23,260 nt of DNA from Clostridia bacterium (GTDB taxonomy: Bacteria; Bacillota_A; Clostridia; Christensenellales; Borkfalkiaceae), in assembly GCA_017504735.1 (NCBI GenBank), contig JAFVQP010000146.1, positions 1 through 23,260 of the forward strand, written 5' to 3'. This document shows, in pieces, positions 7,647 through 16,008 of this stretch (position 1 is its first letter; every line of letters starts with the position of its first letter). The notes under the pieces are model-generated. The model saw only the letters and a list, made by a program, of their open reading frames with translations, had not been told where the DNA came from and did no database searches. The translations under genes were made by a program, and so were the position numbers.

Positions 7647-9518
7647 TTATATCGAGTCCAGAGGCATATCCACGTAGATTACTTTATCATGGGTTCTTTT
7701 TCTCGACGCTTCTTTCTTTTTATTAGTTTCTTGTGGACCCTCTTCCACTGTCTCCATCGAAACACTTGGCATATAATCCATAATCGATGCCGGAACAATA
7801 CGCTTTGCATACGGGTGTTTCGTATAATCCATTTTATCTAAGATTAACACGTTGCACCCACGAACAATACAGAGCATTTGCGTATTCGGCAATCTAAGCA
7901 CTTCGTCTGGCGTCAAAAGTTTACGCTTTCCTTGACCATCCATTTGCCGATATTGCGGTATCATCTGCACCAATGCAAGCGTACGCCTTGTCGTCATCGT
8001 ATTACTCACTTCCACACTCATTTCCCCGCTACGGTTCGAAAAATACTTCGCGCTGACTTCATCCGTACAGCCAAGCATTAGCTGAATATCGCAGTTGCCT
8101 ACGATTTCCGCCCATAGATTGTCTGCATATCGGTTTTGGAGCTGTCCCAAACTCTGCACTGCAAGCATTACGCGGATATCTCTTGAACGACAGGTACTCA
8201 ACATTCTTGCAAAGTCCGAACCGTCCGCAGCGCCGCCGATACGCCCGATGTTATTGAACTCATCCAAAATCAGATTAACGGGAACTTTACACTTCCTATC
8301 TTCCTGCGAGTCTGCATACCGAGTGAGTTTTATAAACAAGAACGAAAAGAACAACGAAGACAAAAACGCCAACGTTGTGTCTTGGTCGCTTATAATTACG
8401 TAGTACGCGCACTTGCGTTGCCCAGGAGCCGCTAAGTCAATATCCGACCTTGACGTAATCGCCTGCACTTCTTTGTTTTGAAGCACTTGCAATCTCGTAC
8501 CAAGCCCAAGCAATATTCCTGCCTTTACCGTATCGCTTGCCTGCGTAAACAAATTGTACGGTTGCTTCGCCGCATTGCACTCTGGCAAGCTATCGATTAG
8601 TTTACCTGTATCCTCAATACTCCGCGTAGTGAACGACGCATAGACTTCCGATAAATTACGCTTGGATCTTGGAAGTTCTTTTTTGTCTTTCACATACAAA
8701 ACCAACGCCTTCAAGAGATTCTGTTCGCCGTTATCCCAGAAATGGTCGCCTTTGCCTGAGCTCGTATTGCCGATAATAACGCTCGCAAGAAGCTGCGACA
8801 TCAAAGTATCTTTCCCTAAATCGTCCATACAGTTCCAAGAATCGCTATGCTCTAAGTTAACCAGATTGAAAACCTTGACTTCATAACCGTTTTGCCGATA
8901 CAGCTCCGCCGTATCCGCATACAGTTCGCCTTTGGGATCAGTAATCACTACCGATTCTTCGTTCTTCAACGCCTGAAACAAAGCATTACGGATAATGGCG
9001 CGGGATTTCATTGTACCCGACGCGCCAAAGATTGCAATGTGCCGATTTAAGTTCGTATCCTTTGGCATACAAACCGTCTTTCCGTTCAACTCGCCAAGGA
9101 TAACCCCTTCCGCCTTTTCAGGTGTAGATAACTCCAAGTTTTCCTTCAGTTCCTTATCCGTCATCATAGACGCTGTACCGTAAGTACCTTCCTTGACTTT
9201 CCCAAACCCGCGCGGATCTCTGTCCTTACTCCCAAATCGGTTATACAGCGTATAGACGCCGAAGATGATTCCCGATACAACCACGATTAAGAGCATTCCT
9301 TTCAATCCGTTTGCCGTAAACGCATACGTAATACATAGAAGCGGATTCCAGTTCACTGGCTTAATTCTTGTTTGCCCAAGAATACCGTCTGCATTCAGCC
9401 ATTCCGAATAGTTCGTAAAGATTTGTCCAAACACACCGCCGAAATACACAACCATCACAAGTGTGAACACGCCTGCCACGATTGCGATTATCAGCCGTTT
9501 CTTTTCATTTAACTTCAA
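7647..9518 (-). CDS. virD4: VirD4/TraG-type coupling ATPase
   Basis: The 623-aa type IV coupling protein that links the processed DNA-relaxase complex to the transfer channel. Two N-terminal membrane helices (about 9-35 and 68-92) precede a RecA-like cytoplasmic domain. The P-loop is GASGTMKSR at residues 165-173, with catalytic Lys171; Met replaces the usual Gly before Lys. Then come VVITDPKGE, Walker B LILDEFNNIG (Asp419, Glu420) and a Q-rich sensor segment (MLAVQSLGQLQNRY) typical of the VirD4/TraG family. The start is TTG at 9518, overlapping the TGA of the previous gene as TTGA, with AGGAGG 6 nt upstream, so the pair is translationally coupled. Length and motif order are normal. The family is certain; the symbol is used in the generic sense. 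Confidence 0.95.
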   Translation of the reverse strand: MKLNEKKRLIIAIVAGVFTLVMVVYFGGVFGQIFTNYSEWLNADGILGQTRIKPVNWNPLLCITYAFTANGLKGMLLIVVVSGIIFGVYTLYNRFGSKDRDPRGFGKVKEGTYGTASMMTDKELKENLELSTPEKAEGVILGELNGKTVCMPKDTNLNRHIAIFGASGTMKSRAIIRNALFQALKNEESVVITDPKGELYADTAELYRQNGYEVKVFNLVNLEHSDSWNCMDDLGKDTLMSQLLASVIIGNTSSGKGDHFWDNGEQNLLKALVLYVKDKKELPRSKRNLSEVYASFTTRSIEDTGKLIDSLPECNAAKQPYNLFTQASDTVKAGILLGLGTRLQVLQNKEVQAITSRSDIDLAAPGQRKCAYYVIISDQDTTLAFLSSLFFSFLFIKLTRYADSQEDRKCKVPVNLILDEFNNIGRIGGAADGSDFARMLSTCRSRDIRVMLAVQSLGQLQNRYADNLWAEIVGNCDIQLMLGCTDEVSAKYFSNRSGEMSVEVSNTMTTRRTLALVQMIPQYRQMDGQGKRKLLTPDEVLRLPNTQMLCIVRGCNVLILDKMDYTKHPYAKRIVPASIMDYMPSVSMETVEEGPQETNKKKEASRKRTHDKVIYVDMPLDSI

Positions 9519-10759
9519 TTTTCACCTCCTATACCCAGTGCATTTTCTATAACCTCCCATTTTACCGTTTTTATTTTCACCAAATCCCCTAAGTAGCCTT
9601 TTATCAGTTCTACTTGAAACGGAAAACACAGCACTTCATATTCCCCGCTCGTCCTTTGCGCTGCATACCGAAAGCGTTGCAGCCTTGCAATATCTCCGTC
9701 AAAGAAAGTCAAAATAAACTTCCCGCCGATGCTCGCATCATACTCAAATCCGCCTTGGTCATACGAACGCATTTCATCTGGGAATAATGCGGATAACAAA
9801 TCTTCCCGCCAATCCTCCAAGCAAAGCAAGCGCAATTGCCGAACCCCGTTTGCGTCCATAGGAACGAAATGAATATGCGTGTAAATGCCGTCAAAGCAAA
9901 ATTCCAAGCGTTTCGTTTCTTCCGTTTCTCGCAACGTTTCCAGTATAACCTTCGTATTCTTCCCCAGTAAAATCGCAGAAGTAACTCTATATACGTTTGC
10001 GTTCATACGAGAGATTTCTTCCAGATTGATCAGCGTTTTCTTTTCCCCCCTGCCGTTCCATTTCATTATTTGATGCCGAGTATTATAAACTGCATACACG
10101 TTTTTGTTGGCAAAGACTGCCCCGACAATGCGCGTATATGCGTTCTTATTCATTTCCAAGCTACTTACTTCCTTTAGTTGCTTACTGCCGTAATAGCATT
10201 CTTTTTCAAGAAATAGGTTCTGGATGGTTTCCTGTTGCAGCTTAGGAATTTGCAAAGGGTTGACTGCCAAGCCTGCTAAATACATCATTGCATAACCTTC
10301 TGCAACGCGATGTATGCGTTCGCGCTCTATTAGCTTGCCCGTAAATCGATAATCCCCGTATGAGGTAAGATAGACTTTTAAAAGCCCCAGCCACTCTAAA
10401 ACGGGATATGCGCCAGATAACATCCGCAGGGATTTTTCCCTGCCCTTGCCCACAATGGTAAGCAGCTTTGCTTTATAGTGCTCTTTGGTTTTTGGGTTGA
10501 AATATTCATACTCATTCGTTGCTTTGTTGATGAGACGCATGTGAGACTGATAGTTCCCAAAGAGCGATATAGAGCACATAGGAAATTCGCCTGCTATGCT
10601 TAGCACAAAGAGCAGTTTAGATATGAGACTGCCCTGGCGGACTTCAATCATTCTTTGGCTTCCCAGAAAGGCGAGTTTTCGTGCAGTCATAAGTAAGCTT
10701 GCACGATTTTTGACCTTTCCCAAACTTGTTTTTGCCTTTATTTTCAAGGGATTGAGCAC
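9515..10759 (-). CDS. Conserved mobile-element protein, possible winged helix
   Basis: Up to 414 aa, soluble and basic, with no membrane helix. Residues about 45-130 have the look of a winged-helix domain (helices around LLFVLSIAGEF, a K-S-L-R-M-L segment, then a beta wing). The rest is alternating alpha/beta, including VGAVFANKNVYAVYNTRHQ and a closing YEVLCFPFQVELIKGYLG. I recognise the layout from unknown proteins encoded beside VirD4 in clostridial elements, but no function is known; a replication-relaxation or relaxosome role is only a guess. The first possible start (GTG 10759) lies just after an in-frame TGA and has no ribosome site. ATG 10651 (residue 37) has GGGAAG upstream and overlaps the end of a small basic ORF, so it may be the real start (378 aa). 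The gene ends in a TTGA overlap with the coupling ATPase gene. Confidence 0.75.
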   Translation of the reverse strand: MLNPLKIKAKTSLGKVKNRASLLMTARKLAFLGSQRMIEVRQGSLISKLLFVLSIAGEFPMCSISLFGNYQSHMRLINKATNEYEYFNPKTKEHYKAKLLTIVGKGREKSLRMLSGAYPVLEWLGLLKVYLTSYGDYRFTGKLIERERIHRVAEGYAMMYLAGLAVNPLQIPKLQQETIQNLFLEKECYYGSKQLKEVSSLEMNKNAYTRIVGAVFANKNVYAVYNTRHQIMKWNGRGEKKTLINLEEISRMNANVYRVTSAILLGKNTKVILETLRETEETKRLEFCFDGIYTHIHFVPMDANGVRQLRLLCLEDWREDLLSALFPDEMRSYDQGGFEYDASIGGKFILTFFDGDIARLQRFRYAAQRTSGEYEVLCFPFQVELIKGYLGDLVKIKTVKWEVIENALGIGGEN

Positions 10760-10841
10760 TTTTCAAGGTGGCTATTTTTTGACGTGCGTTTTTAGCCCCG
10801 TTTTTATACCTGTTTTTAGGCTCTCGAAAGCTTCGTTTCAT
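10644..10841 (-). CDS. Small basic ORF between two operon genes
   Basis: A 65-aa, Lys/Arg-rich (about 19 of 65) hydrophilic ORF. Its ATG at 10841 is preceded by GAGGGGG nine nt upstream, a better site than that of the annotated GTG of the next gene. It overlaps the end of the preceding gene by 26 nt, and its TGA overlaps the alternative ATG (10651) of the next gene by 8 nt, giving the compact overlapping layout seen elsewhere in this operon. Against it: the sequence is low in complexity and could be a shadow of the longer frame starting at 10759. If real, it may bind nucleic acid. No family recognised. Confidence 0.4.
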   Translation of the reverse strand: MKRSFREPKNRYKNGAKNARQKIATLKSAQSLENKGKNKFGKGQKSCKLTYDCTKTRLSGKPKND

Positions 10842-11502
10842 ACAATTTTACCCCCTCTCTCGGCATTATTTTTTCTTGTTTCAACCACTCTAAAAATTCG
10901 TCTTTAGGAACGACGTAAACCTCCGTTCTTTCCCCGTCGCCTTCCGCCGTACAATCGTAATTGTTGCATAAATACGGACAATCGTCATACAAAACGTACA
11001 TCGCAACCATATCCGAAATCATATACGTTTCGACGTTATCGTGGTCACGCATATACCGTTTTTTGTAATACGAACCGTACACGTGCCTATAAATTAACAC
11101 GCAATCCGAATACCGAACCAACGGTTTCCCCAGGAAAAATCTGCTTAACGCCGGCCACAAAATCCCACGGATATAATCCACGGTTCCAGCGCCTTTTTTG
11201 GGTAACAGCTTCGGTATTCTTATAGAAAACCAACCTTCCTTTGTAAACCCAATTTCCACAGGAACGCTCTCTTGAATACATCTTTCCATATCATCCTTTG
11301 CCTTTGGGTTTCCCGTATAACAAGGCAACGCTCTCGAAAGCAGCGTTACTTTTTCAGATATTTTCGCCAATTCAAACGCCGTCGCATACGCCTGTTCTTT
11401 ATTCCCCGTATCGTAAAAATGCCGAATATATTGACACTGCTCATACATCTCGGTAAGCTCGTTCTCAATGCGCTTTAACGTTTCTTGGAACTTATCAGCC
11501 AT
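10816..11502 (-). CDS. DUF6100-like conserved mobile-element protein
   Basis: A 228-aa soluble protein. Residues 1-60 form a predicted helical segment (MADKFQETLKRIENELTEMY). This is followed by the conserved features LPCYTGNPKAKDDMER, VEIGFTKEGWFSIRIPKLLPKK, VRYSDCVLIYRHVYG, MRDHDNVE, VAMYVLYDDCP and TEVYVVPKDEF. This pattern matches, from memory, the uncharacterised DUF6100 family of clostridial conjugative elements; no activity is known. ATG 11502 has GGAGGGG upstream and overlaps the end of the DUF5697-like gene by 8 nt, and its own end overlaps the small basic ORF by 26 nt, so translation is coupled. It lies in a block of unknowns between the VirB4 and VirD4 ATPase genes, which suggests a job in substrate recruitment or regulation. 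That role is inferred from position only. Confidence 0.8.
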   Translation of the reverse strand: MADKFQETLKRIENELTEMYEQCQYIRHFYDTGNKEQAYATAFELAKISEKVTLLSRALPCYTGNPKAKDDMERCIQESVPVEIGFTKEGWFSIRIPKLLPKKGAGTVDYIRGILWPALSRFFLGKPLVRYSDCVLIYRHVYGSYYKKRYMRDHDNVETYMISDMVAMYVLYDDCPYLCNNYDCTAEGDGERTEVYVVPKDEFLEWLKQEKIMPREGVKLYETKLSRA

Positions 11503-12022
11503 CCTGCTTCCCCTCCGAATAAAACCGTACTATCGGCTCAGCATTCTCTTGATATGCCACCGTAGCAAAAATGCAACGAGCTTCAGGTAATGGGATTCTC
11601 GTTATCATATCCACGTCCTCTACCACAAAAATATACTTTACTTCCTGACTCGCAGGGAGTAATCTCGCAAACGATTCTTCCCCGTCCAAGAGAACGACCA
11701 CCTCGTATCCAACGTTTTCCTTTAAGAAAAACAACTGCGAAGGATGCGTTGCAGGATAATGCGCCAGAGGTCGAACTTTATCTACAAACTGCAATAATAC
11801 CCATATTGCCGTATCCATCTTGGGATTGACCTTACACAGCTCGTCCAACGCCAAAACCTCCCCCTTATTCAGTTCAGCAATTCGCTGTTCCCGAACCAAA
11901 TTACGTATAATTTTCGTAGCCGTTGGTTCAGGCTTTCTCAGCATCTTAATTGCCTGCGCTCTCGTCATTGTCCCGTATTGCGACAACCACTTGAGTAAAT
12001 ATCTTTCATCTTCTAAAAGCAA
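11495..12022 (-). CDS. DUF5697-like winged-helix protein
   Basis: A 175-aa soluble protein. Residues about 5-55 form a winged-helix-like unit (DERYLLKWLSQYGTMTRAQ, then ATKIIRNLVREQRI). The remainder carries the conserved run AIWVLLQFVDKV, HYPATHPSQLFFLKENVGYE, LLDGEESFARLL and KYIFVVEDVDMI. These match, from memory, DUF5697, another unknown family of clostridial conjugative elements. The combination of an N-terminal helix-turn-helix and an alpha/beta domain recalls replication-relaxation proteins, so DNA binding at the origin of transfer or transcription control is possible but unproven. The start is TTG 12022, with GGGAGGTG 8 nt upstream. It follows the VirB4 gene by 15 nt and overlaps the next gene by 8 nt. 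Confidence 0.8.
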   Translation of the reverse strand: MLLEDERYLLKWLSQYGTMTRAQAIKMLRKPEPTATKIIRNLVREQRIAELNKGEVLALDELCKVNPKMDTAIWVLLQFVDKVRPLAHYPATHPSQLFFLKENVGYEVVVLLDGEESFARLLPASQEVKYIFVVEDVDMITRIPLPEARCIFATVAYQENAEPIVRFYSEGKQDG

Positions 12023-12037
12023 TCTAACTTCACCTCC

Positions 12038-14506
12038 CTATTGCTTTCGGTTTCGGGCAAAGAGTTCTTCCAGCTCCGCCCGATCTGTCGTTATCATTTC
12101 TTTTTCTTCCGTGCTTGCCTTAATAGAAACGGGGACTTTATTCGCACTTGAACAAATCAACGCTTCCCCGCGCTCGAAGCGAGTAATTGCGCCTATTTCC
12201 GTTTTCGTAAGTTTCAAAACGTCTTGCACGTATTTCGCCTCGTCAGGCTCAAGATTAAGGATAATCTTGTTTTGGCTATTGTTGATAATTGCACGTCCAT
12301 ACTTTCCGTTCTCTAAACCGAAAAAGTCAGACAAATCCTGCGTCGCAGCAATCGCCGCACCGCCATAGCCTCGGATTGTCTTAAATATCGTCAAACAAAA
12401 ATCGGCGGCGAGTTTATTACTCGATGCGCCGACCAATTGCCATATTTCGTCAATGAATACAGCTTTTTTCTTAATCCTATCCGCCTTGATGTTATCCCAA
12501 ACGTAGTCAAGCGCTATCATCATTCCCACGGGCAACAGATTACCTTTAAGCTCCGATAAGTCTAAAACTACGTATTTATTAGACAAATCCACGTTTGTTT
12601 GACGATTAAAAGACTGTGCCGAACCCGTCACAAACCGACTTAAAATTACGCTAAGCCGATGCGTACCCGCATTATCTTTTAAGTTCTTATGTAGGTCGCC
12701 AAGTATCGGCATACGCTTCATCTTCAACGGAGTTGCTTTTGCGTCTACGTATAAAGACTTGTTGTTATGCGTAATCCCAAACTGCTTATACGTTTTAATA
12801 AGCGCCTCGTCTAAAAGCTGTTCTTCTTCATTGGACATATCAGGGATTAGCAAGGAAAAGAAAATCATAAGCTGTTGAATTTTTCCTGCTAAAATGGAGC
12901 TATTCCCCCCACCCATGTCCGCAACGAAACCCATTTCAGGTGCTGTCGTTTGACGAATTTCCATTACGTTGATACAATGCTCTGAACCTGGTGCAATTTT
13001 AATATACGATCCACCAATTCGATTACAAGCCCTGATAAACTCATGCCCTTTAATCGGTGCTATTATGTAGTTCTGAACGCCGCGCATCCGCATTCGTAAC
13101 GCAAGTAATTGCAATGTAAAAGTCTTACCCGCACCGCTTGTCCCAATAAGATTTAAGTTTGCATTCTTGTTCTTCTTGGTGTTGAAAAGGTCGATGATAC
13201 ACAAGGAATTGTTATGCTTATTTACCCCTAACAACACCCCCGCATCATCCGACATTTCATAACTCGTGAACATATACAACGCTGCCGCGCTGCTTGTTAA
13301 AAGATTGCGTTTTGCCCTCTTTTCTAAATACGGCTCGACGTATAAAAACGGCATCACTGTCTTGAGTGCTAACTCCTGCCTATACCGACAATCCGACAAA
13401 TACACGTCTATGGATTTTAACATATCCGTTATCTGTTGTTTCCGCCAATTCAGTTCCGCGAGCGACTTTGCTGATACCGTAATAAATATGCTCATATAAA
13501 ACAAATCTTCGTTATTGCTCGCAAGCCCACGCTTGATATAATACCCTGCATTGATGGAATCGGAGAGTTCTTCGTAATCCGTATTCGTGTCCTGCATCCC
13601 TTTGATTTTTGTCCGATTCAAACGGATACGTTGCGCCACCTTTTCTATAATACGGCTACGATTCTCTTTCCGTAAATGAATATCTACGTCTATTCCTTCG
13701 CCTGCGTTAATGAGCGATGACATCCAACCGCCCCGAACCGCACTCGGATACCCGTTCCCTTTTATAAACAGTACGCTATAATATATACCGTCCATAACTA
13801 CGTACTTGCTGTGCGTAAAATCTATTCCCCGTGGCGATACAAACGCCGAAATGGGGATAGCAGGTACGGAATCAACGCCAATCGTCCTATTTTCTTGTTG
13901 CATAGCGTCCACGATAATTTTCTCTACTCTATCCGCAAACGGCTCGTCTATACACGACCTTCTATTAAAGAAAGTATAGAGAATTTCCGCCGTTGCTTCG
14001 TCTTCGTTGGATTGCTCTATAATCGCATTTCCGCACAGTCCAAAATACGCTCTTGCATTCTGTTCCGCTGTCTTTAACGCGCTGTACGCCATAGAGAAAT
14101 CGTCGTACATCCGATGCGGCGACTCGTATTCAAAAATCAAGAAAAATCGTCTTGTCAACGCCTCTTTCGCCCCCACATCCTTGATAAGCTCTATATATCC
14201 TTCCCCAAGCTCCTTACACTTTAGATTATCCTCGCATTCAAGGTCTTTCCGCAGCATAGCAATATGCCTATCCGAATCCGCTTTACGCGTTATGCTCTTA
14301 AATTGCAAACGCATTGGTGAAATCTTCAGCCAGTTTGCAAACGTTGAAATGATATTATGCTGCTCTTCTTCCGAGCGTAGCATAAAGTTGATAGGCTCAA
14401 TTTCAAGGATTCTTATGTACCTACCGTCCACCGTTTCAATAATTCCAGCACGGAGATCTTTAATAGGAATAAAATCTTGTACTCGCTCTTGCTTTTTCTT
14501 ACTCAT
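12038..14506 (-). CDS. virB4: VirB4-type conjugation ATPase
   Basis: An 822-aa cytoplasmic AAA+ motor that powers assembly of the mating channel. The N-terminal domain (about 1-400) is the CagE/TrbE/VirB4-like region. The P-loop is GTSGAGKT at residues 455-462 and Walker B is KKAVFIDEIWQL, with Asp686 and Glu687. A later ATQDLSDFFG sensor motif and the C-terminal helices are also typical. Length is normal for Bacillota homologues. ATG 14506 lies inside the end of the PrgI gene (ATGAGTAA overlap, 8 nt), the usual PrgI-VirB4 arrangement. No membrane segment is visible, so it is recruited to the membrane by partners such as PrgI. The identification is certain; the symbol is generic. Confidence 0.96.
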   Translation of the reverse strand: MSKKKQERVQDFIPIKDLRAGIIETVDGRYIRILEIEPINFMLRSEEEQHNIISTFANWLKISPMRLQFKSITRKADSDRHIAMLRKDLECEDNLKCKELGEGYIELIKDVGAKEALTRRFFLIFEYESPHRMYDDFSMAYSALKTAEQNARAYFGLCGNAIIEQSNEDEATAEILYTFFNRRSCIDEPFADRVEKIIVDAMQQENRTIGVDSVPAIPISAFVSPRGIDFTHSKYVVMDGIYYSVLFIKGNGYPSAVRGGWMSSLINAGEGIDVDIHLRKENRSRIIEKVAQRIRLNRTKIKGMQDTNTDYEELSDSINAGYYIKRGLASNNEDLFYMSIFITVSAKSLAELNWRKQQITDMLKSIDVYLSDCRYRQELALKTVMPFLYVEPYLEKRAKRNLLTSSAAALYMFTSYEMSDDAGVLLGVNKHNNSLCIIDLFNTKKNKNANLNLIGTSGAGKTFTLQLLALRMRMRGVQNYIIAPIKGHEFIRACNRIGGSYIKIAPGSEHCINVMEIRQTTAPEMGFVADMGGGNSSILAGKIQQLMIFFSLLIPDMSNEEEQLLDEALIKTYKQFGITHNNKSLYVDAKATPLKMKRMPILGDLHKNLKDNAGTHRLSVILSRFVTGSAQSFNRQTNVDLSNKYVVLDLSELKGNLLPVGMMIALDYVWDNIKADRIKKKAVFIDEIWQLVGASSNKLAADFCLTIFKTIRGYGGAAIAATQDLSDFFGLENGKYGRAIINNSQNKIILNLEPDEAKYVQDVLKLTKTEIGAITRFERGEALICSSANKVPVSIKASTEEKEMITTDRAELEELFARNRKQ

Positions 14507-14822
14507 CTATCTTAAAATCCTTACTGAAATGTAGTTTTCGTTTCCGTTTCCAGAACCGAAATATATGCCCAAGATATTGAAACAATGAATCACCGTCAAT
14601 ACCCATTAGTGTGATGAGTCCGAGCGGTAACATCGTCAATACCATAACGATAATCCGCACCGTTTGACTCATCGGGATGAAAGCCACTTCTATATACCCC
14701 AAGCCCACCAATAGCACAATCGTTTCAATGGTGTTTCGTAAAGTCAATAATCCCCCCAAGCATTTTCCCGAATCTGTGTAATTGGCAGGGATTATATATA
14801 CGTTAGTTTCTTCTCTTTCCAT
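14499..14822 (-). CDS. prgI: PrgI-family (VirB3-like) membrane protein
   Basis: A 107-aa inner-membrane protein of the transfer channel. It opens with a short polar segment containing VYIIPANY, the characteristic PrgI start. Two membrane helices follow (about 25-48 and 55-76) with a short loop, then a basic cytoplasmic tail (FRFWKRKRKLHF). VirB3/PrgI proteins tether the VirB4 ATPase to the membrane; here the gene overlaps virB4 by 8 nt, as expected. ATG 14822 lies 26 nt downstream of the preceding gene. An AGGAGG sits about 15 nt upstream, further than usual, so initiation may be modest or partly coupled. Family assignment from size, topology, N-terminal motif and neighbour is strong. Confidence 0.88.
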   Translation of the reverse strand: MEREETNVYIIPANYTDSGKCLGGLLTLRNTIETIVLLVGLGYIEVAFIPMSQTVRIIVMVLTMLPLGLITLMGIDGDSLFQYLGHIFRFWKRKRKLHFSKDFKIDE

Positions 14823-14848
14823 AATGTTACCGCTTATCCTCCTAGTGA

Positions 14849-15988
14849 TTAAAAATCAAGATTGCTCTGATCCAAGGCAACGCTTGCGCCAGTAAGCTCG
14901 GGAAGCAATTCATCCGCAACGAAATCCATTTGCGTATGATATTGTCTCAACACAATCATATTTTCTTTACTGTCGTATTGCGTTACAGTCAAAGTAATCA
15001 TGAAATCATCCGACTCATTCCACGCCGAAAGAACGGCTTCGCGATACTTGTTATACGCTTCTCGTTCATTGTCTGATAATTTACCGTCATCGTCCGTGCT
15101 ACCAATTGCCCACAAATAGCCTTGTTTTATAAGATTACTCTGGGTTTTACCGACAATATCCGCATCCGCACCGGGCAAATACAGCATCGTTTCATAGCCG
15201 TACATTGATAATGATAGTTGCGGATCATACAACGGACTCCCATAGACTACTTTGTTGCTATACAGCGTAAAACCTGCACCTTGCAACTTTTGCGCCAATA
15301 CGTCATTAATTTCCATAGATAAATCAAATACGGAAGAACCGCTTGTTCCAACTTCATCTTCCATGCCCGTAAAGATAAGTTGTCCTTTTCCATGAATTGT
15401 TTTCTCTAAGGAAAAATGATACACTTCGTCTTTTTGAAACGGAACAAGCGTACCATCTTCCATCGTTGCATTTATTCTTCCATAACGGCAAATATACGCA
15501 CACCAACACGAGCCAAACACTCCAGGATTGTCTTTTAAAGACGCTTTAATAATCACAGGCTCGTCCCAACCTTTAAGGCACTCGATAATCGCTTGATTGC
15601 CTTTAGGCGTAACCCTTACGTAATCATAAACATCTTCCCCTTCCACCCAAGGTACGTTAGGGCGATGCCACTCCGCCGTCCACTCAAGCTCCACGAAATT
15701 CACGATCTCCACAGGAACTACCGTTGCCGTAAGCGTGTAAGCAGACAACGCTTCATTCGAAACGCCGTATGCTGCGTACTGTTCCTTGTTGAGCTTAGCC
15801 CTCATTATGCGAATCCCCGAATCCTTTTGCTTGGTGATTTGTACCTCGTCGTTGTCCGTCCGTACGGTTTCGACGCTTGAAGGATTATTTACCTGCTTGT
15901 CCGCGCCAACATTACACGCAACCATTGTCAAGGCACCCGTGGATACCACGGCAATAGCCAAAAGGCTTGCTAAAAATTTCTTTTTCAT
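14849..15988 (-). CDS. Putative lipoprotein with Big_2-like domain (paralogue A)
   Basis: A 379-aa exported protein. Residues 1-25 are a signal peptide ending in TMVAC, a plausible lipobox with Cys25, so it is probably lipid-anchored outside the cell. Residues about 55-170 form an Ig-like domain (Big_2 type) with ATVVP, WTAEW, WVEGEDVYDYVRVTP and IIECLK. A middle domain of unknown type (about 175-355) follows. The last residues, VALDQSNLDF, look like the first strand of a further Big_2 domain that is not there. The next gene upstream in the operon (16009-17037) encodes a paralogue with the same order of parts. AGGGGTGG lies 4 nt before ATG 15988. Likely an extracellular part or stabiliser of the mating channel, by context; no enzyme motif is visible. 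Confidence 0.82.
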   Translation of the reverse strand: MKKKFLASLLAIAVVSTGALTMVACNVGADKQVNNPSSVETVRTDNDEVQITKQKDSGIRIMRAKLNKEQYAAYGVSNEALSAYTLTATVVPVEIVNFVELEWTAEWHRPNVPWVEGEDVYDYVRVTPKGNQAIIECLKGWDEPVIIKASLKDNPGVFGSCWCAYICRYGRINATMEDGTLVPFQKDEVYHFSLEKTIHGKGQLIFTGMEDEVGTSGSSVFDLSMEINDVLAQKLQGAGFTLYSNKVVYGSPLYDPQLSLSMYGYETMLYLPGADADIVGKTQSNLIKQGYLWAIGSTDDDGKLSDNEREAYNKYREAVLSAWNESDDFMITLTVTQYDSKENMIVLRQYHTQMDFVADELLPELTGASVALDQSNLDF

Positions 15989-16008
15989 AATGCCACCCCT
16001 ACTCGCTC

